From assembly GCA_037952775.1 (NCBI GenBank), contig JBANAY010000003.1:35526001-35590000 (forward strand): a stretch of DNA of 64,000 nucleotides. The letters are read 5' to 3'. The translations under genes were made by a program, and so were the position numbers. This DNA is from Clonostachys chloroleuca. Lineage: Eukaryota > Ascomycota > Sordariomycetes > Hypocreales > Bionectriaceae. The notes under the pieces were generated by a model that was not told the DNA's origin, did no database searches, and worked only from the letters and a program-made list of their open reading frames with translations. Shown here piece by piece: positions 32,000 through 45,131 of the stretch (its first letter is position 1; each line of letters opens with the position of its first letter).

Positions 32000-33446
32000 A
32001 TGGATCTAACACCTCCCTCACTCACGACGTCACCATACTCGCCTCAGCGAAAGCACCTTGATTCACCACCTTACATCCATCCGTCTTGCTGTATGCCAGA
32101 AACAACGGTCGGGGGCTATCCCTCAACCACAGCTGTGGATAGCCACCCATACAACATTCCTCCACCGTACGGGTCTATGATCGACCCTTCGCTTGACCCT
32201 CATGTGGTTAATGGGGGCAGTCCTCTAGCGCCATTGGGATCCCTGACTGGCGGAGTATCTTGGAACCACTCGAGTGTATCAGCTGCAGCTTCGCCAGCAG
32301 ATACGACTACATCGTCCATCATGCCCACTGGCATTTCTTCTGAGTATGAGCAGTTCACGTCTTACGATTCCTCTTGTTTGCCGCAGACGTACCCCCAGAG
32401 CAACGCATACGGTAGACCCGCATCTCAATCACCTGCCTTTCTACGAACACCGCCCTCGTCTTCCAGCGATATGGTTGTTAGAGATAGGTCCTCGCTCTCT
32501 TCGACGAGCTCGTATGTATTTGCGAGAGAACAGGCCATGGCTTCCAAATCAAAGGTGAATAGCGCACTGTCATATGGGGGTATCGTCAGCACGCCTCAGT
32601 ATGACGCCTCAACACAGCTGCCATCTAGGACATCTTTCAACACAAATACGCCGATGTACTTGGGCGACGGCTTCCAGACACCGCACCCTACTCACCTCCA
32701 GCCTCCACACAGTGGTCTTCCACCAGGTCAACTTCCTCTATCAGCACCAGCCACCACCATTGGGGGTCCCTCAAGCGCATCACAGATACTCGTGAACTCC
32801 ACCGACCGTGGCCAAACATGGACTAGGTTGAGGAGAAAGAAAAGGCCAACAAGGAAGCATACCACAAAGGAAGAGGCCAATTATCAGTGCACAATCGATG
32901 GATGTGGGAAGTTTTTCAGCCGCAGTTATAACTTTAAGTCACACTTGGAGACCCATGATGACAAGCGAGAATACCCGTTTCCATGTAAGGAGCCAAATTG
33001 CACCAAAAAGTTTGTGCGGAAGACCGATCTACAGCGACACCATCAGAGCGTTCACGCCAAGGAACGTAACCACAAGTGTGATTTCTGCGGGCGCATGTTT
33101 GCTCGAAAAGACACCCTCCGAAGGTGAGTACAATTCAACCTCCCGTATTACAAATTGATGGGTTGGGAGCCCAGGGTTCTATATCACTCGAATGCTAACA
33201 TAGGACAGACATATGGAAGACGGCTGCTCAAAGCGATTTGAAATCGGCATGCTAGATACGGAGGACTACGAGGAGATTGAATCAACAAAATTACCAGAAG
33301 TGCCGAAGCCAAGGGAGATGCAAAACATGGGCACAACTCTAAGACCTCCTATGTCCGCAAACCCCATCACCACCGGTCCGGATGATAACAGAGGACTAGC
33401 AATGCCCAGCCATACGCTCACGTCGCGGGTCGACAATTGGCGTTAA
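32000..33446 (+). CDS. C2H2 zinc-finger transcription factor (three fingers)
   Basis: A 453-aa predicted nuclear DNA-binding protein, join(32000..33123,33209..33446). The intron (GTGAGT...ACAG) splits the third finger between Arg and His. Residues 1-270 are Ser/Pro/Thr/Tyr-rich and disordered, typical of activation regions. A basic patch (RLRRKKRPTRKH, about 280) precedes finger 1 (QCTIDGCGKFFSRSYNFKSH), finger 2 (PCKEPNCTKKFVRKTDLQRH) and finger 3 (CDFCGRMFARKDTLRRHMEDGC). The last finger ends in Cys rather than His (C2HC). A short tail follows. Orthologues occur in filamentous ascomycetes, some of them annotated as Rpn4- or Crz-like, but I cannot assign a target pathway. The gene is flanked by 8.6 kb upstream and 3.6 kb downstream without recognised genes. 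Confidence 0.85.
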
Positions 33447-36400
33447 ATTTCAAACGATATGTATTTGCGTGCCTTGGGACACAAGAGATCCAGCATTCAG
33501 CCTTGAGCATTTCCAACGGCGTTCAGAGGGTCTCGGGAAAGATATCCATCGATATGATGAGGGTATAAATCTTTATTATTATTATACAGCGATTTGGGGA
33601 GCCGGTCTCTCCTCTATATGAGTGACGACCTTGGGAGAGTGAAAATGACATTGCAATGGATGGGTGGATGTGGTTTCTCCCACACTCCTATACAACTGTC
33701 ATTTTTTTTGGATATTATGTCGTGTTTTTCTGGGTTTTGGGTATTGTTATTTTAGGGGCAGCTTGGGACTTTCCCAGTTCACAAGCAGGCCATTTGGATT
33801 ACAGCGCGGTTAATCAACGACGTTATCGAAGCGGGCATGAAGGAAACGGATCAGCAGGCATATATTCTGCCTTGTACATTATTGGGAAGATAGAGAGCGA
33901 TGGACCTAGAAGGAATTCTACATGGCACTGGATGGATAGCATGGGATGACGTCTACCATAAAAATATTATTACACTATTGATTTGGAGCAAAAGAGAAAA
34001 GAGAAAGCTGTGCGAAAGAATTTGTGTAGCATCTTGGTATTAGATGCATGGATGAACCCAGCTAGGCTTATATCCCCCCCATGCCTACTTAATGCCTGGG
34101 AGTTGAAACCGGGGGGTGTGTGTCTCTCGTATATTAATCATTCTGTTTGCAGTTGAATATATGCCGCCCACTACGAGTGCCTAACTATATCGAGTGCCGC
34201 CTAAGCCTCCCTCCCGCTGCATAGGGGGACCTCGGGGATGGGGACCCAGTGTCTCGCGCGATGTTATAATAACAGGGTCGCATCCATCCTATGACGCTGG
34301 GTGCAAGTTTGGGGGCCAGAGGCGAGGAAACCCTCTCTCTTGATGACGGGGTGGTCATACAATTGAGCGGTGACTCACAAAGGGGACAAATATGTATCCG
34401 GAAAGTAATAATGGCCGGATTGGTTTTTGGGGGCGATTCGCTCAGATTGGCTCAGCGTTGCCGGGAGGCCAGCCAGCAGGAGAATTTGGACAGATCGGGG
34501 ACCCGAAATCGTTTCATGATATATAATGCCGTTGGGTGATTCCTTGGCGCTGATGGATCCAGGGGCGGCCGCCACCGAAAGGGCAAGCAAGAATTCAAAG
34601 GGCCCAATCTTTCCCTTCTACATCTTCATCAAGCTATTTCGTTCCCATCTTCCGAGGAGTGAGCATACAAGCGAGGAAAACTGCAACCCCGGAGGGGGGC
34701 TATAATAAGGTTTGTTCCGTGGGATACTGTGGATGGGGGATGGGGATGGGAATAATGAGTAATACAAAGATGGCTGCCAAACCCAAGTCCGTCTCCCAGC
34801 TCAGCGACCCCAGCCCCGGGCGGACAGGGCAGGCAGGATGACGGCTGGTGGGTGGCAAGGCAGGCAGAGAACCCAAGGGCGTTGTGTTGCACCGCATTAG
34901 AGAGCTGGAGGGTTCCCATTCCGTGGGACAAGGGCGTCATGCTTGCAGCAGAAGCACGTTTTGACAGGAGGCAGAAATCAACCACCACGGGGCCCCTGCA
35001 TCAGCTCGACGCACGGCAGGCAGAGAGATCAATGGCAGGACAGTTTCCCAGGGCGTCGGATGGCAGGCATCTGCTTGACTTGGCTGCCCCGTCCACGGCC
35101 TGGGGTCTAAATGAGAGGCCGGGGGCCGCACGGGCTTGCTGCCATCTTCTTCAATCTCAGAAGCGTTCAGGTATCGTGAAAATCACTCTTTATTGCCTGA
35201 ACTTCGGATATCCAATGGCAGGCGTTGGAGCGTGCATTGCATCGCATGCGCATCGTGGAGTGTATTTTGGTGCGGCAGTACATGACAGTCACCTCGGGCC
35301 AAAGTACCGCCAGCGGGCGTACCGTGCGGGAGCACTGTATCTTAATTTGGGTATCTCAGTAGCGAGCCAGCCAACAAGAGCAGCCGTTAAAGAGGGCCAT
35401 GCTGCGAGGTTCGACGGGCTTACATGAGGAGCTGTGTCTAGGGTGTTTGTACCACATGAGGTACGTACAACGCCAAGCAAGTCCGTCAGGTAGGGCTAAG
35501 CAGGGGAGGGCGTGGGCCACCTCCCAGGCAAGGTACCGTGAGGAAGCACTTTGAACAGCCAGCCAGAGCAAGCATTCATCATCCATCTCGGGGACGCGGG
35601 CGATCCTATTCCGTGTTAAGTCCAGAACTCCACTACAGCGGCTCGTCTTCAGTTCATTTGACACCTCAGATATAGGTCAACAGCAACTCGCAAGTTTGCC
35701 CTGGCTGCTCCTGCGTTGCTACCGGTGGGCATAGAGTTGGTGAGTTGACGGGTGTCATTAGCTCCACGCCCTACCCTGTACACATTTTCGGCACCGACTT
35801 CATTCGGCTCGGTGGTTCTGCACCCGACTGAATAGTATGGTAAGCAGTTAGTTGACAGGTGGGGAGGTAGGTAAGGTAGGTTTGGAACCTCGTTGTGATG
35901 TGAGAACTTTGGTCGCAGGTGCATGCTGGAAAGTATGACAAAGAATACCTACTCAGGTGTGTTACTCTCACTATGTACAGCCCGGGTGAACCTGACTCAA
36001 GTCTACTCAGATAGTCCATGTTAAACAGAGACAAACCCGCTCGTCTCCTCGCTAGTTAGTCCTTCCGTTTGTGCACCTCCCTTGCAATTGGAACCTCAGT
36101 TCAAGATAACAAGGTGAGGAAACTACCCGACGAGGCTGGAGGTTAGCGCCAACGCCCATCGAGTTGGGAGCTACTAGTCCGGACGCGCATCTTGATCATT
36201 CCTTCAACGGGAAAAATACGAGTTGTCAAGTCAGACTAGTAGCTGGACAGCGTACATGTGCCGTTGCCTTCTTCCTTCCGAACGGCAATAATCTAAACAA
36301 CCCTGCTGGTGTGCACGCGCGCCACTGAGAAAGTAGGCATGAGGGGAGGTGAGGCCATACCACAGTGCGGCTCCAGAAGGCCCGGGTTGCCCTAGTCTTT

Positions 36401-37049
36401 GGAGATCTCGGATATCCGTTTAGGCCAGCCAGGACCCCAGCCAGCCACGAATGATCAAATAGCACGCACGTCACTGTTTCTGGAGATCAAGTCAAGCAGG
36501 GCCAAGGGGCTGGGTTGAGGATGCTTGCCACGCGTTTGGCTCTGTGGAGAGGAGTGGATATAGCACTATTAATTAGGCAGGTAGGGGTTTGGGCCAGGAA
36601 AAGAAACGAGCCGGGTCAACCAGGACTCGTCTCGTACGAGTCTTCGGGCTCCCTGCAAGCAAGCATCCAATGGTCCGCGAATGTTGGGAAAACCCCGTGC
36701 TTTGTCATTATTATTCATAGTAGCTTCAAACATTCGTTTGTGTTGAGCGGGCCGAGCCACACAGCCTCAACTGCCAGGGGATCAGATCCACGGCATTCCA
36801 GACTGGTAGAACGCCGACCAAGAGAAGGAATAGGAAAAGATCCGACACTAAGGATGTGAGGTAGGCTTGCATTGTTCCACAACTAACCGGAAGAGACTGG
36901 TCATATCTCGTTCCTCCTTATTGTGTCGGTATGAAACAATCCAACCCGAGCGAAGGCAAATCTGTCCGAACCGCGGTCAACATTTCTAACAGTGATAAGG
37001 GGCCCGGTATCATCGCCTCTTGCCATGGGGAAGCATTTGGCCTCTGGCA
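33447..37049. other. 3.6-kb convergent gene-free region (C2H2 factor / prp3)
   Basis: The left part is an AT-rich 3' UTR-like stretch with T-rich tracts near 33700-33750. ORFs in the rest are short and overlapping (longest 191 codons at 34852-35427, with no recognisable family). No RNA gene or repeat was recognised apart from TAGGTAGG words near 35865-35880. Confidence 0.5.
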
Positions 37050-38640
37050 CTACGCCATTCCTTTGGCCAAAGACCAAAAGTTTTCCATCTTGGCTCGTGA
37101 GAGTGTGTCCCGCGCCTCTGCATCCGTCTCACACACCTTGCTCCCCCATTTTCGGAACCCCCGAGTCTTTTGCTCGCCCTCAAACACCAACTTGCACTCG
37201 TTGAGTGACATATCCTTGAGCTCTCCTTTCTCGTTCTCTGCCAAAAGCCAATCCCGTACCTTGCCTGAACGGTCTTCCTTGCTCCTAGATGGCGAGTTCT
37301 CCGTCCAGTCAATGCGATTGAGCATTAACTTCTTGAACTTGTTCACAGCGCGCTCGCCGCCTTCGACCACAACTAGGTTGAATTTGGGGTGCATTATGCA
37401 TGATCCCGTAAGCGATAGCTGCTCAGCATTAACACCAATCTTGTATCGGTGTTGACCATTGGCGAGACTGTTGATCTTGAAAACCGCCACATGTATTCCC
37501 TTGTCGGCATCCCTCTTCTGCTGATCAGCAAGTTTCTCATGTCTCTGGTCTTTCGTAAGCTTTCGCTCTTCGTTCGCGTCAACGTGCTTTTGGTGACGTT
37601 CAGCGATTTCTCGGTTAACCCGCAATTCGACGGCCGTGGGGTCCTTGACAGCAACTGGTAGAAAACAACCAATTAGTAAACGTGTATCGAAACAGAAAGT
37701 AATCAAATGCAGTGTCAAAAAGACTGTGTGCGGGCATGCCAGCCTAGAAGAAATGAAGCAATAGGTGAACGTATGACTTACCATCTCCAAGAACTCGCAT
37801 GAGATTGCCTTTCTTGACCTTTGGTGGCGGCGCAGGAACCAGACCAAGACGAATCTTGGCTTGCATCTCCTTGAGCTCTGCCATTCTGCGTTGTCGACGG
37901 ATCTTGGCTTGTTCCTTCGAAGTTAGGTACATGGCTTTTGGTGGTGGTGCTTGGCGATCTTGTGGCGGTTCGAGGGCGACGGGATGCTGAATGTACTCGG
38001 TGATGATGCTGTCCGGCGTTGTGAGTTTGAGCTTCGACGAGTCTTCAATGTCGTTGTAGTTGGACCCATCTATTATCCCCTCATCCCACCATTCCAGTTC
38101 GGGAGGCGCATCTACTACAAAGTTCTTTTCTACATCCAGGTCGTCCTCGATACCAGCTCGGCGAGTCTGCTCTGCAATTTTCTTCTTCATGGCCTCCATC
38201 GCTGCCTGTCGTCGCAAGGCATTGGCCTGCTGGATGTATTTTCCCTTCTGGTTGAAGATCAGCTGGCGTGAATGCCTCTGCCGGCCGCCGATTTCTTGTG
38301 AAGCCGTCGATTCATCAAAGTAGGGGTTGCTCTGCCCGTGACGATCGCTCGAAGGAGGGCCCCTGGATTGAGAACCAGGAGTAAACCGCTTGGAGTCAGA
38401 TTGTGCTCGGTTTTGCGACTGTCCAGCGTCTTTGTTTTTGCTAGGAGGTTTCCATGATCCCAGATCTTCCAGGGCAGGATGTAGACCGACATTTAGACCA
38501 CCTTTTGCCTTGCTGGTTCCGATCGCAGCAGCCACACGTGCCTTGAGGGCAGCCATCTTGTCGGCCGCAGACTCGGGCTTCTGGATGCGCGATGATGAAT
38601 CATGGCGAGGCCCAAGGCCGCTCCCTGAAGAGCGATCCAT
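37050..38640 (-). CDS. prp3: U4/U6 small nuclear ribonucleoprotein Prp3
   Basis: Prp3 is a component of the U4/U6.U5 tri-snRNP that binds the U4/U6 duplex during spliceosome assembly. The CDS is complement(join(37050..37654,37782..38640)), 487 aa, ATG at 38640 (MDRSSGSGLG); an upstream in-frame TTG is not used. The intron 37655-37781 (127 nt, GTAAGT...CCAG) joins LMRVLGD to VAVKDPTAVE. The Prp3 core runs from about residue 130 (FNQKGKYIQQANALRRQ, PELEWWDEGII, EPPQDRQAPPPKAMYLTSKE) through ELRVNREIAERHQKHVDANE. The C-terminal ferredoxin-like domain includes HPKFNLVVVEGG and NRIDW. It is divergent from the pol I large-subunit gene, with a 557-bp shared upstream region. Confidence 0.95.
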
Positions 38641-39197
38641 CTTAAGCTTCTGTGAAGTCAAGATAAAGCTCCCTCATCAAGAAAGCGATGGAACGGGTGA
38701 CACTCGTTTTGCAAGAGCTGTCGCCAAACTTGGGTCCTGGCGCGGACGGGCGCTCCAGTATGGTGTCGCGTGTGCCGTGAAAGGGAGCCGTCCTGTCGCA
38801 GGCGTTCTCGTAAACCGTGAGATTATTATCCTCTTCGTCGCGTGTAGTTGGAGATGCAGTAGTTGTTTTCAATTTTCGTTGGGTTGATGCAGCGTCGAGA
38901 GAGATTCACACGTAACAACAGGCAGAAGAAGGCCCACCTCGTGACAGTCGTTGCGTCGGGAAGCCGCCTAAGGCATGACGGCGGAAAATTCTGCCATCCC
39001 GCACCGCCAAAAATTTGTTCGGCCTCTCTGAGCACGCTGAGAATCTTTGTACTTCTGCCCCCACCATCTTCAATTCGACAGCTTCTTTACGTTTGCGCTT
39101 CGTCGAGGTTCCCGATATTATGGGCTCAAGAGAGCTGTGAATACCTTTCACCTCTGAGTAATTACTCACGGTCTTCAATTGGACCGTCGCCCCTGCC
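38641..39197. promoter_or_regulatory. shared divergent promoter region prp3 / rpa190
   Basis: 557 bp between two divergent start codons of essential RNA-metabolism genes. No clear TATA box. I cannot place individual elements. Confidence 0.55.
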
Positions 39198-42100
39198 ATG
39201 AATATCGCACAGCCCGTCACCTCTAGCGTTGAAAGCGTTGAGTTCACGTTTCTCTCCCCGAAAGAGATCAAAGCTATCTCAGTCAAGAGGATTGAGAATG
39301 ACAGCACATTCGATAATCTCTTAAATCCAGTTCCCGGGGGTCTATATGACACTGCCCTTGGTTCCTGGGGCGATTCACCGTGGGTTTTGCTGATCCGGAT
39401 GTGACCTGGGAATCGCATTGCTAATCAAAACCTGGATCTATAGTTGCACAACCTGCAACCTCACGCAGGCCAATTGCCCGGGCCATCCAGGCCATATTCA
39501 ACTGCCTGTTCCTGTATATCACCCTGTCTTCTTAGATCAAGCCTATCGACTCCTCCGAGCTGCATGCGTGTACTGCAAAGGATTCAGACTGCCTCAGAAG
39601 GATCTGCACAAGTACGTCTGCAAGCTTCGGCTGTTACAGCATGGCTTCATTCACGAGGCGCACGAAATCGACTCGGTTGGAGAGAACGAATTGGCCATTG
39701 AAGGTGTTCCCGGCGATAGCGAGGCCGAGGAGGAAGGTAACGAATCCGTCGATGGTGTCACTCGTGCAAGAGAAGCTTTTGTCCGAGACTGCCTTCGCAA
39801 TGGAAAAACAAAGAGGGGAGAGACCAGGAGAGGGAAGCATGAGGGTGCAACAGAACTACGAAGAGAAGTGCTCAAAGAGTTCTTCAAAGATATTGGTCCA
39901 AAGCGGGCATGCGCCAGCTGCGGCGGTATTAGCCCAGCTTACCGAAAAGATCGCTTCGTAAAAATCTTCGAAAACCCCCTCTCAGAAAAGGATAAGGCCA
40001 AGATGGCGCAAAAAAGCATGAAGCGGACTGACGCAATGGCACGAGTATACCAAAGGCGCGCAACTACGAAGCCCAACGGATACAGCTCCGACGAGGGCGT
40101 CGCGGATATCGGATCGCCCAAGGCGGACAAGTCAGAGTCTCAGGAGGCAACTGAGGATCAGGATATCGAAATGGCTGATGTCGAGGACTACCAGGTCGCA
40201 TCTTCACAACGCTACATCAGTCCCATGGAGATCCGAGCTCGATTGGAGGAGCTGTTCGAGAAGGAACAAGAGCTACTCTTCCTCGTCTACAACTCGAAGC
40301 CTGCCACTCGTAGCTCCCCCAAAGTTACTCCCGACATGTTTTTCCTAACATATCTTCTTGTTCCTCCCAACCGATTCCGACCTGAGGCTCGCACCGGCGA
40401 CTCGTCCATCGCTGAAGCTCAGCAAAACTCGCTCTACAAGAACATCCTCAGAGGCTGCAGTACCATCGCGCGCATCCATAATGGACTCAGCGAAGGCCGA
40501 GGTGACATCAACCAGCTACATCAAGCATGCGCTGACTTGCAAGAGTTCGTCAATTCATTGATCGACAAGGACAAGAACCCCGTGCAGGGTGCTGCTGCCG
40601 CTCGCAACGAAGACGGCATCAAGCAGAAGCTTGAGAAGAAGGAGGGTCTGTTCCGAAAGAACATGATGGGCAAGCGAGTCAACTACGCAGCCCGCAGTGT
40701 CATCTCGCCCGATCCGAACATCGAGACTAACGAGATCGGTGTTCCACCGGTTTTCGCCAAGAAATTGACATACCCCGAGCCTGTTACCAGCCACAACTTC
40801 CGCGATATGCAGCAGGCGGTTATCAATGGTGTCGACAAGTGGCCTGGTGCCTTCGCCATTGAGAATGAGAATGGCCAGATCGTCAATCTGCGAAACAAGT
40901 CCGTGGATGATCGAATTTCACTGGCAAACCAGCTTCTCGCACCATCAAGCAACGTTGCTGCTAAAACGAAGAACAAGAAGGTTCATCGCCATCTCACGAA
41001 CGGTGATGTTGTGTTGATGAATCGACAGCCGACACTGCATAAACCTTCGATCATGGGTCACCGAGTCAGGGTTCTTCCTGGTGAAAAGACTATTCGCATG
41101 CACTATGCCAACTGTAACACTTACAACGCGGATTTCGATGGTGATGAAATGAACATGCATTTCCCACAAAATGAAGTCGCACGCGCAGAAGCTTTGCAGA
41201 TTGCCGACACAGATCACCAGTATCTCTCCGCCACCGCCGGCAAGCCACTTCGAGGTTTGATTCAGGATCATATTTCCGTCTCAGTTCACCTGTGCAGTCG
41301 TGACACTTTCTTCACTCGCAGCGACTATCAACAACTCGTCTACAGTGCCCTACGCCCTGAAAGCGGACATATTCTAGGGGAAAGGCTTAAATTGGTGCCT
41401 CCCGCCGTGATCAAACCTGTTCCTCGATGGACAGGAAAGCAGGTCCTGACAACTATTCTCAAGAACATCCAACCGCCTAACTGTGGCGGCCTTTTCATGA
41501 AAGGCTCAACTCAACTCAAGGCTGATCAGTGGGCCAAAAACTCAGAGGAGGGAACTGTCCTATTCCAGGATGGCGAGTTAATCACTGGTATTTTGGATAA
41601 ATCACAAATTGGTCCCAGTTCAGGAGGTTTAATTCACTCGATTCATGAAATCTATGGCCCTGCAATTGCTGGAAAACTCCTGAGCAGTCTCGGCCGCTTG
41701 CTGACCAGATATCTCAACATGAGGGCTTTCTCTTGTGGTATGGACGATCTGAAACTTACACCATACGGTGAGAAGGCGCGTCTTGAACAGCTTGCTGGGG
41801 CTAAGGGTGTCGGTCTCGAGGTTGCTTCCGAGTATGTTTCTATTGACAGCTGCTCAAGTGACCAAGATCCATTGCTGCTAGAGCGTCTTGAGGAAGTGGT
41901 TCGTGATGACAGCAAGCAAGAAGGCCTTGATCTCCTTATGAAATCGAGACTTGCCGAGATCACATCCGGCGTTGAGAAAGCCGTCATGTCTAATGGTCTT
42001 GAGAAGCCTTTCCCGAAAAACCAGATGCAGGCCATGACTACATCCGGTGCCAAGGGCTCCAGAGTCAATGCATCTTTGATCTCATGTAACCTTGGTCAGC

Positions 42101-44298
42101 AGGTTCTGGAAGGTCGTCGTGTGCCGTTGATGGTAAGCGGCAAGTCCTTACCTTGCTTCAAGCCTTTCGAGACCTACGCCGTAGCTGGAGGCTACATCAT
42201 TAGTCGTTTCCTTACAGGTCTCAGACCTCAAGAATATTACTTCCATCACATGGCCGGACGAGAGGGTCTTATCGACACAGCCGTCAAAACTTCTCGCTCT
42301 GGTTATCTCCAGCGTTGTGTTATTAAGGGAATGGAAGGACTGACTGTAGGTTACGATACTACGGTTCGAGATGCAGATGGGTCCATTATTCAATTCCTTT
42401 ACGGAGAGGACGGTCTCGATGTTTCCAAGGAAAAGTATCTGTCAGACTTCAGCTTTGTACTGCAAAACGTCCAGTCCGAGGCGGCGCAGCTCAGGTACTC
42501 CCAAGAAATTGGCGACCTCTTGAGCGGCAACCGCAGCACCATCACGAAGCAAATGAAGAAGGCTATCAAACATAGTGATCTTCGTGACCCAAATGTCAGG
42601 GATCCTTTGCTCAATATATACAACCCGGCCACAAATGCTTTCGCCACGTCGGAAACATTCTACAAGAGCATGTCAGAGTACTTGGACAAGAATCCAGACG
42701 GTCTTGTCAGAGAAAAGGGCAACAAGTCTCAGAAGAGTGCCTCGGCTCTGAACAGGAAGAATGCCGAGATGCTATTCTCGATGAAATATCTCCAATCCCT
42801 TGTCGAACCGGGAGAGGCTGTGGGTATTGTCGCAGGACAGTCTGTCGGTGAACCTTCCACGCAGATGACACTGAATACTTTCCATTTGGCTGGTCACTCG
42901 GCGAAGAACGTCACTCTAGGTATTCCTCGTCTTCGTGAAATCTTGATGACGGCCAGTCGAGCCATTTCAACACCAGCTATGACCCTGTACCCCATCAAAG
43001 AGCTCTCCAGGGAAGACTCTGAAATATTTGCCAAATCGATCAGCATTCTTCCTCTGAGCTACATCGTGGATGCCGTGTCTGTTCAAGAGAAGGTGGGACG
43101 AGGCAAGATCTACGGCTCAGCCAAGATGTATCAGATCAGTTTCAAATTCTTCCCCTCATCAGAGTACATGAAGACCTACGCAATTAGTGTCGAGGATGTA
43201 TTGAGCACTGTTGAGAAGAAGCTTCTGCGTCTTATCCTGACCGTCACAAAGAAGGAAATCAAGAAGCGAGTTGACAAAGCCACAATGGCAACACCTGAGA
43301 TCGGCGTCAAGGTTGGTGTGGTCGAAACGGCAGCCCCGACCAGCAGAAGAGCGCGTGGCGAGGACGACGATGACGACGACGATGATGATGATGCCACCAA
43401 TGCCAAGCAGCGCGCCAACAAGGATGAAGCTGTGTCATACGGCCCCAACGACGACGAGGACGATGCTGTTCAGAAATCAATGGACAAGGAAACGGCAGAT
43501 GACATGGACGAAGACGAGGGTATTGGAGGTAGCCCATCACCTCAGAAGCGCCGATCCAACCAGGATGAAGATGATAGCGAGGATGACGATGACGAAGACT
43601 CAATATCTGCATCGGCACAAGCTCGTTCCGAGCGCGTGATGGACGCATATGCCGAAGTCACAGAGTTTACGTGCGACGACTCGAAGGGTGCTTGGTGCAA
43701 CGTGACCCTGGAGTTCGACGCTGTCACTCCCAAGATTCTGATGCTCAACATTGTGCAGGAAGCTGTGAAGAAGACAGTGATTCAGCAGATCCCCAATGTC
43801 GGAACCTGCACTTTCGAAGTGGGCCAACAAGGTGCATTCATGGTCCATACAGAGGGTGTGAACTTGAACGCCATGCAAAAGTACAGCGACTTCATTGACC
43901 CCAACCGCATCTCGACCAACGATATCGGCGCTATGCTCGATGTGTACGGCGTGGAGGCCGGCCGCAGCACCATCGTGGCCGAGCTGTCTGGAGTTTTCGG
44001 TGGTCACGGTATCAAGGTAGACAACAGACATCTCAACCTGATTGCCGACTTCATGACTCGCAACGGCGACTTCACTCCGTTCAACCGAATGGGACTCCAT
44101 GGCAACGTCAGCCCGTTCACTAAGATGAGTTTCGAGACAACCTTGTCCGTCCTCAAGGATTCCGTGCTAGATGGAGACTGGGACGACTTGATCACACCCA
44201 GTAGTAGATTGGTCATGGGTAGTCTGGGCAAGGTTGGCACTGGAGGCTTTGACGTGTTGACTCAGCTCCCAACACAGTACAGCGAGGTGTCTGCTTAA
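39198..44298 (+). CDS. rpa190: DNA-directed RNA polymerase I largest subunit (A190)
   Basis: The catalytic subunit of RNA polymerase I, which transcribes rDNA in the nucleolus. join(39198..39379,39444..44298), 1678 aa. A 64-nt intron joins SWGDSP to CTTCNLTQANC. The clamp zinc ligands are visible as CTTCNLTQANCPGHPGH with CVYCKG, plus CASCGG. The catalytic Mg-binding loop NADFDGDEMN has its aspartates at residues 624, 626 and 628. GKRVNYAARSVISPDP and the bridge-helix/trigger-loop region (GQSVGEPSTQMTLNTFH) are intact. The jaw insertion carries three acidic tracts, including ten consecutive Asp (residues about 1368-1377), as is usual for A190. Length fits the family (about 1660-1700). No frame break. 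Confidence 0.97.
43363..43392 (+). repeat. in-frame GAC/GAT trinucleotide repeat in rpa190
   Basis: Ten consecutive Asp codons, mixed GAC and GAT, inside the acidic jaw insertion. A candidate for length polymorphism between strains. Confidence 0.9.
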
Positions 44299-45131
44299 GA
44301 TTGTAGTTTAAGGAAAGGCCGGTGTGTGTATAGGAGCTCTGCACTTGTTTGGGATAAAGGTTAGATATTCATATATTTGTTAGTTTTTTTGCTTATATCT
44401 TCAGCGCCAAATGAAAAGTTAATTTGCGTATTTGCTTGTGTGCGCCAAACAAACACTGTGATATTGTATTCTGATCTTCAGCACCAGATACAAGGTTACA
44501 TGTTTGGGTTCATGCTTCGAGGTCAGGGTATCAACCACATGAGAGAAGAAACTTCGCGGAAGTACTTACTCATACGGTCGGCCAGCTACTCTGAAATGAA
44601 TGTTACAATACAAATTCCGGCATGATTCAATTCCGGTAGTGATTCATATGCGCCATATCAGAAAATTAGTCGCCTCCTTTACTCGCTGATGAGGAGCATG
44701 GGAATTAGCAGTGCTGGCGATTGCCGGTCCTTTCAAAAAACTATCCTGCCTCCACTAGAATTTACCTGCAACCGACTATTCCCCATAATACGACTTCACA
44801 TCCTTTTCAACTGACTCTACGGATAGGCTTGGGGATAGGTTACGCAGTGTTGTTTGACCGCAGTGCTGGCCTGTAATCTGTTGAAAACTTTTCTTCAAGC
44901 CCAAGCATCATGGCCAAGACTTGATACTACGTGGAGCGAATAATTCCAGCCGTGCTCATTTCGACTCATCCATCATCGTTTCGGCGTGCCGAATCGGGTA
45001 CGAGGCTCCGCACTACCCTGGAGCTTCGCCTTGCCCTTGAAAATAGGATGTGAGAGACAATCAACCTCCACGATCCTTTGCTATTGCGTTTCTTCTTAAG
45101 CGACTTGGAAATTTGTGTGAGGGAAGGCATC
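44299..45131. other. spacer between rpa190 and the acyltransferase gene
   Basis: Holds the rpa190 3' UTR and the acyltransferase promoter. AT-rich after 44330. No other feature seen. Confidence 0.5.

Noticed and set aside
34852..35427. 191-codon plus-strand open frame
   Set aside because: No domain and several overlapping frames. Likely chance in GC-balanced non-coding DNA.
43176..43648. Poly-Ser/poly-His-like frames opposite and alongside the acidic repeat of rpa190
   Set aside because: Shadows of the GAC/GAT repeat in other frames.
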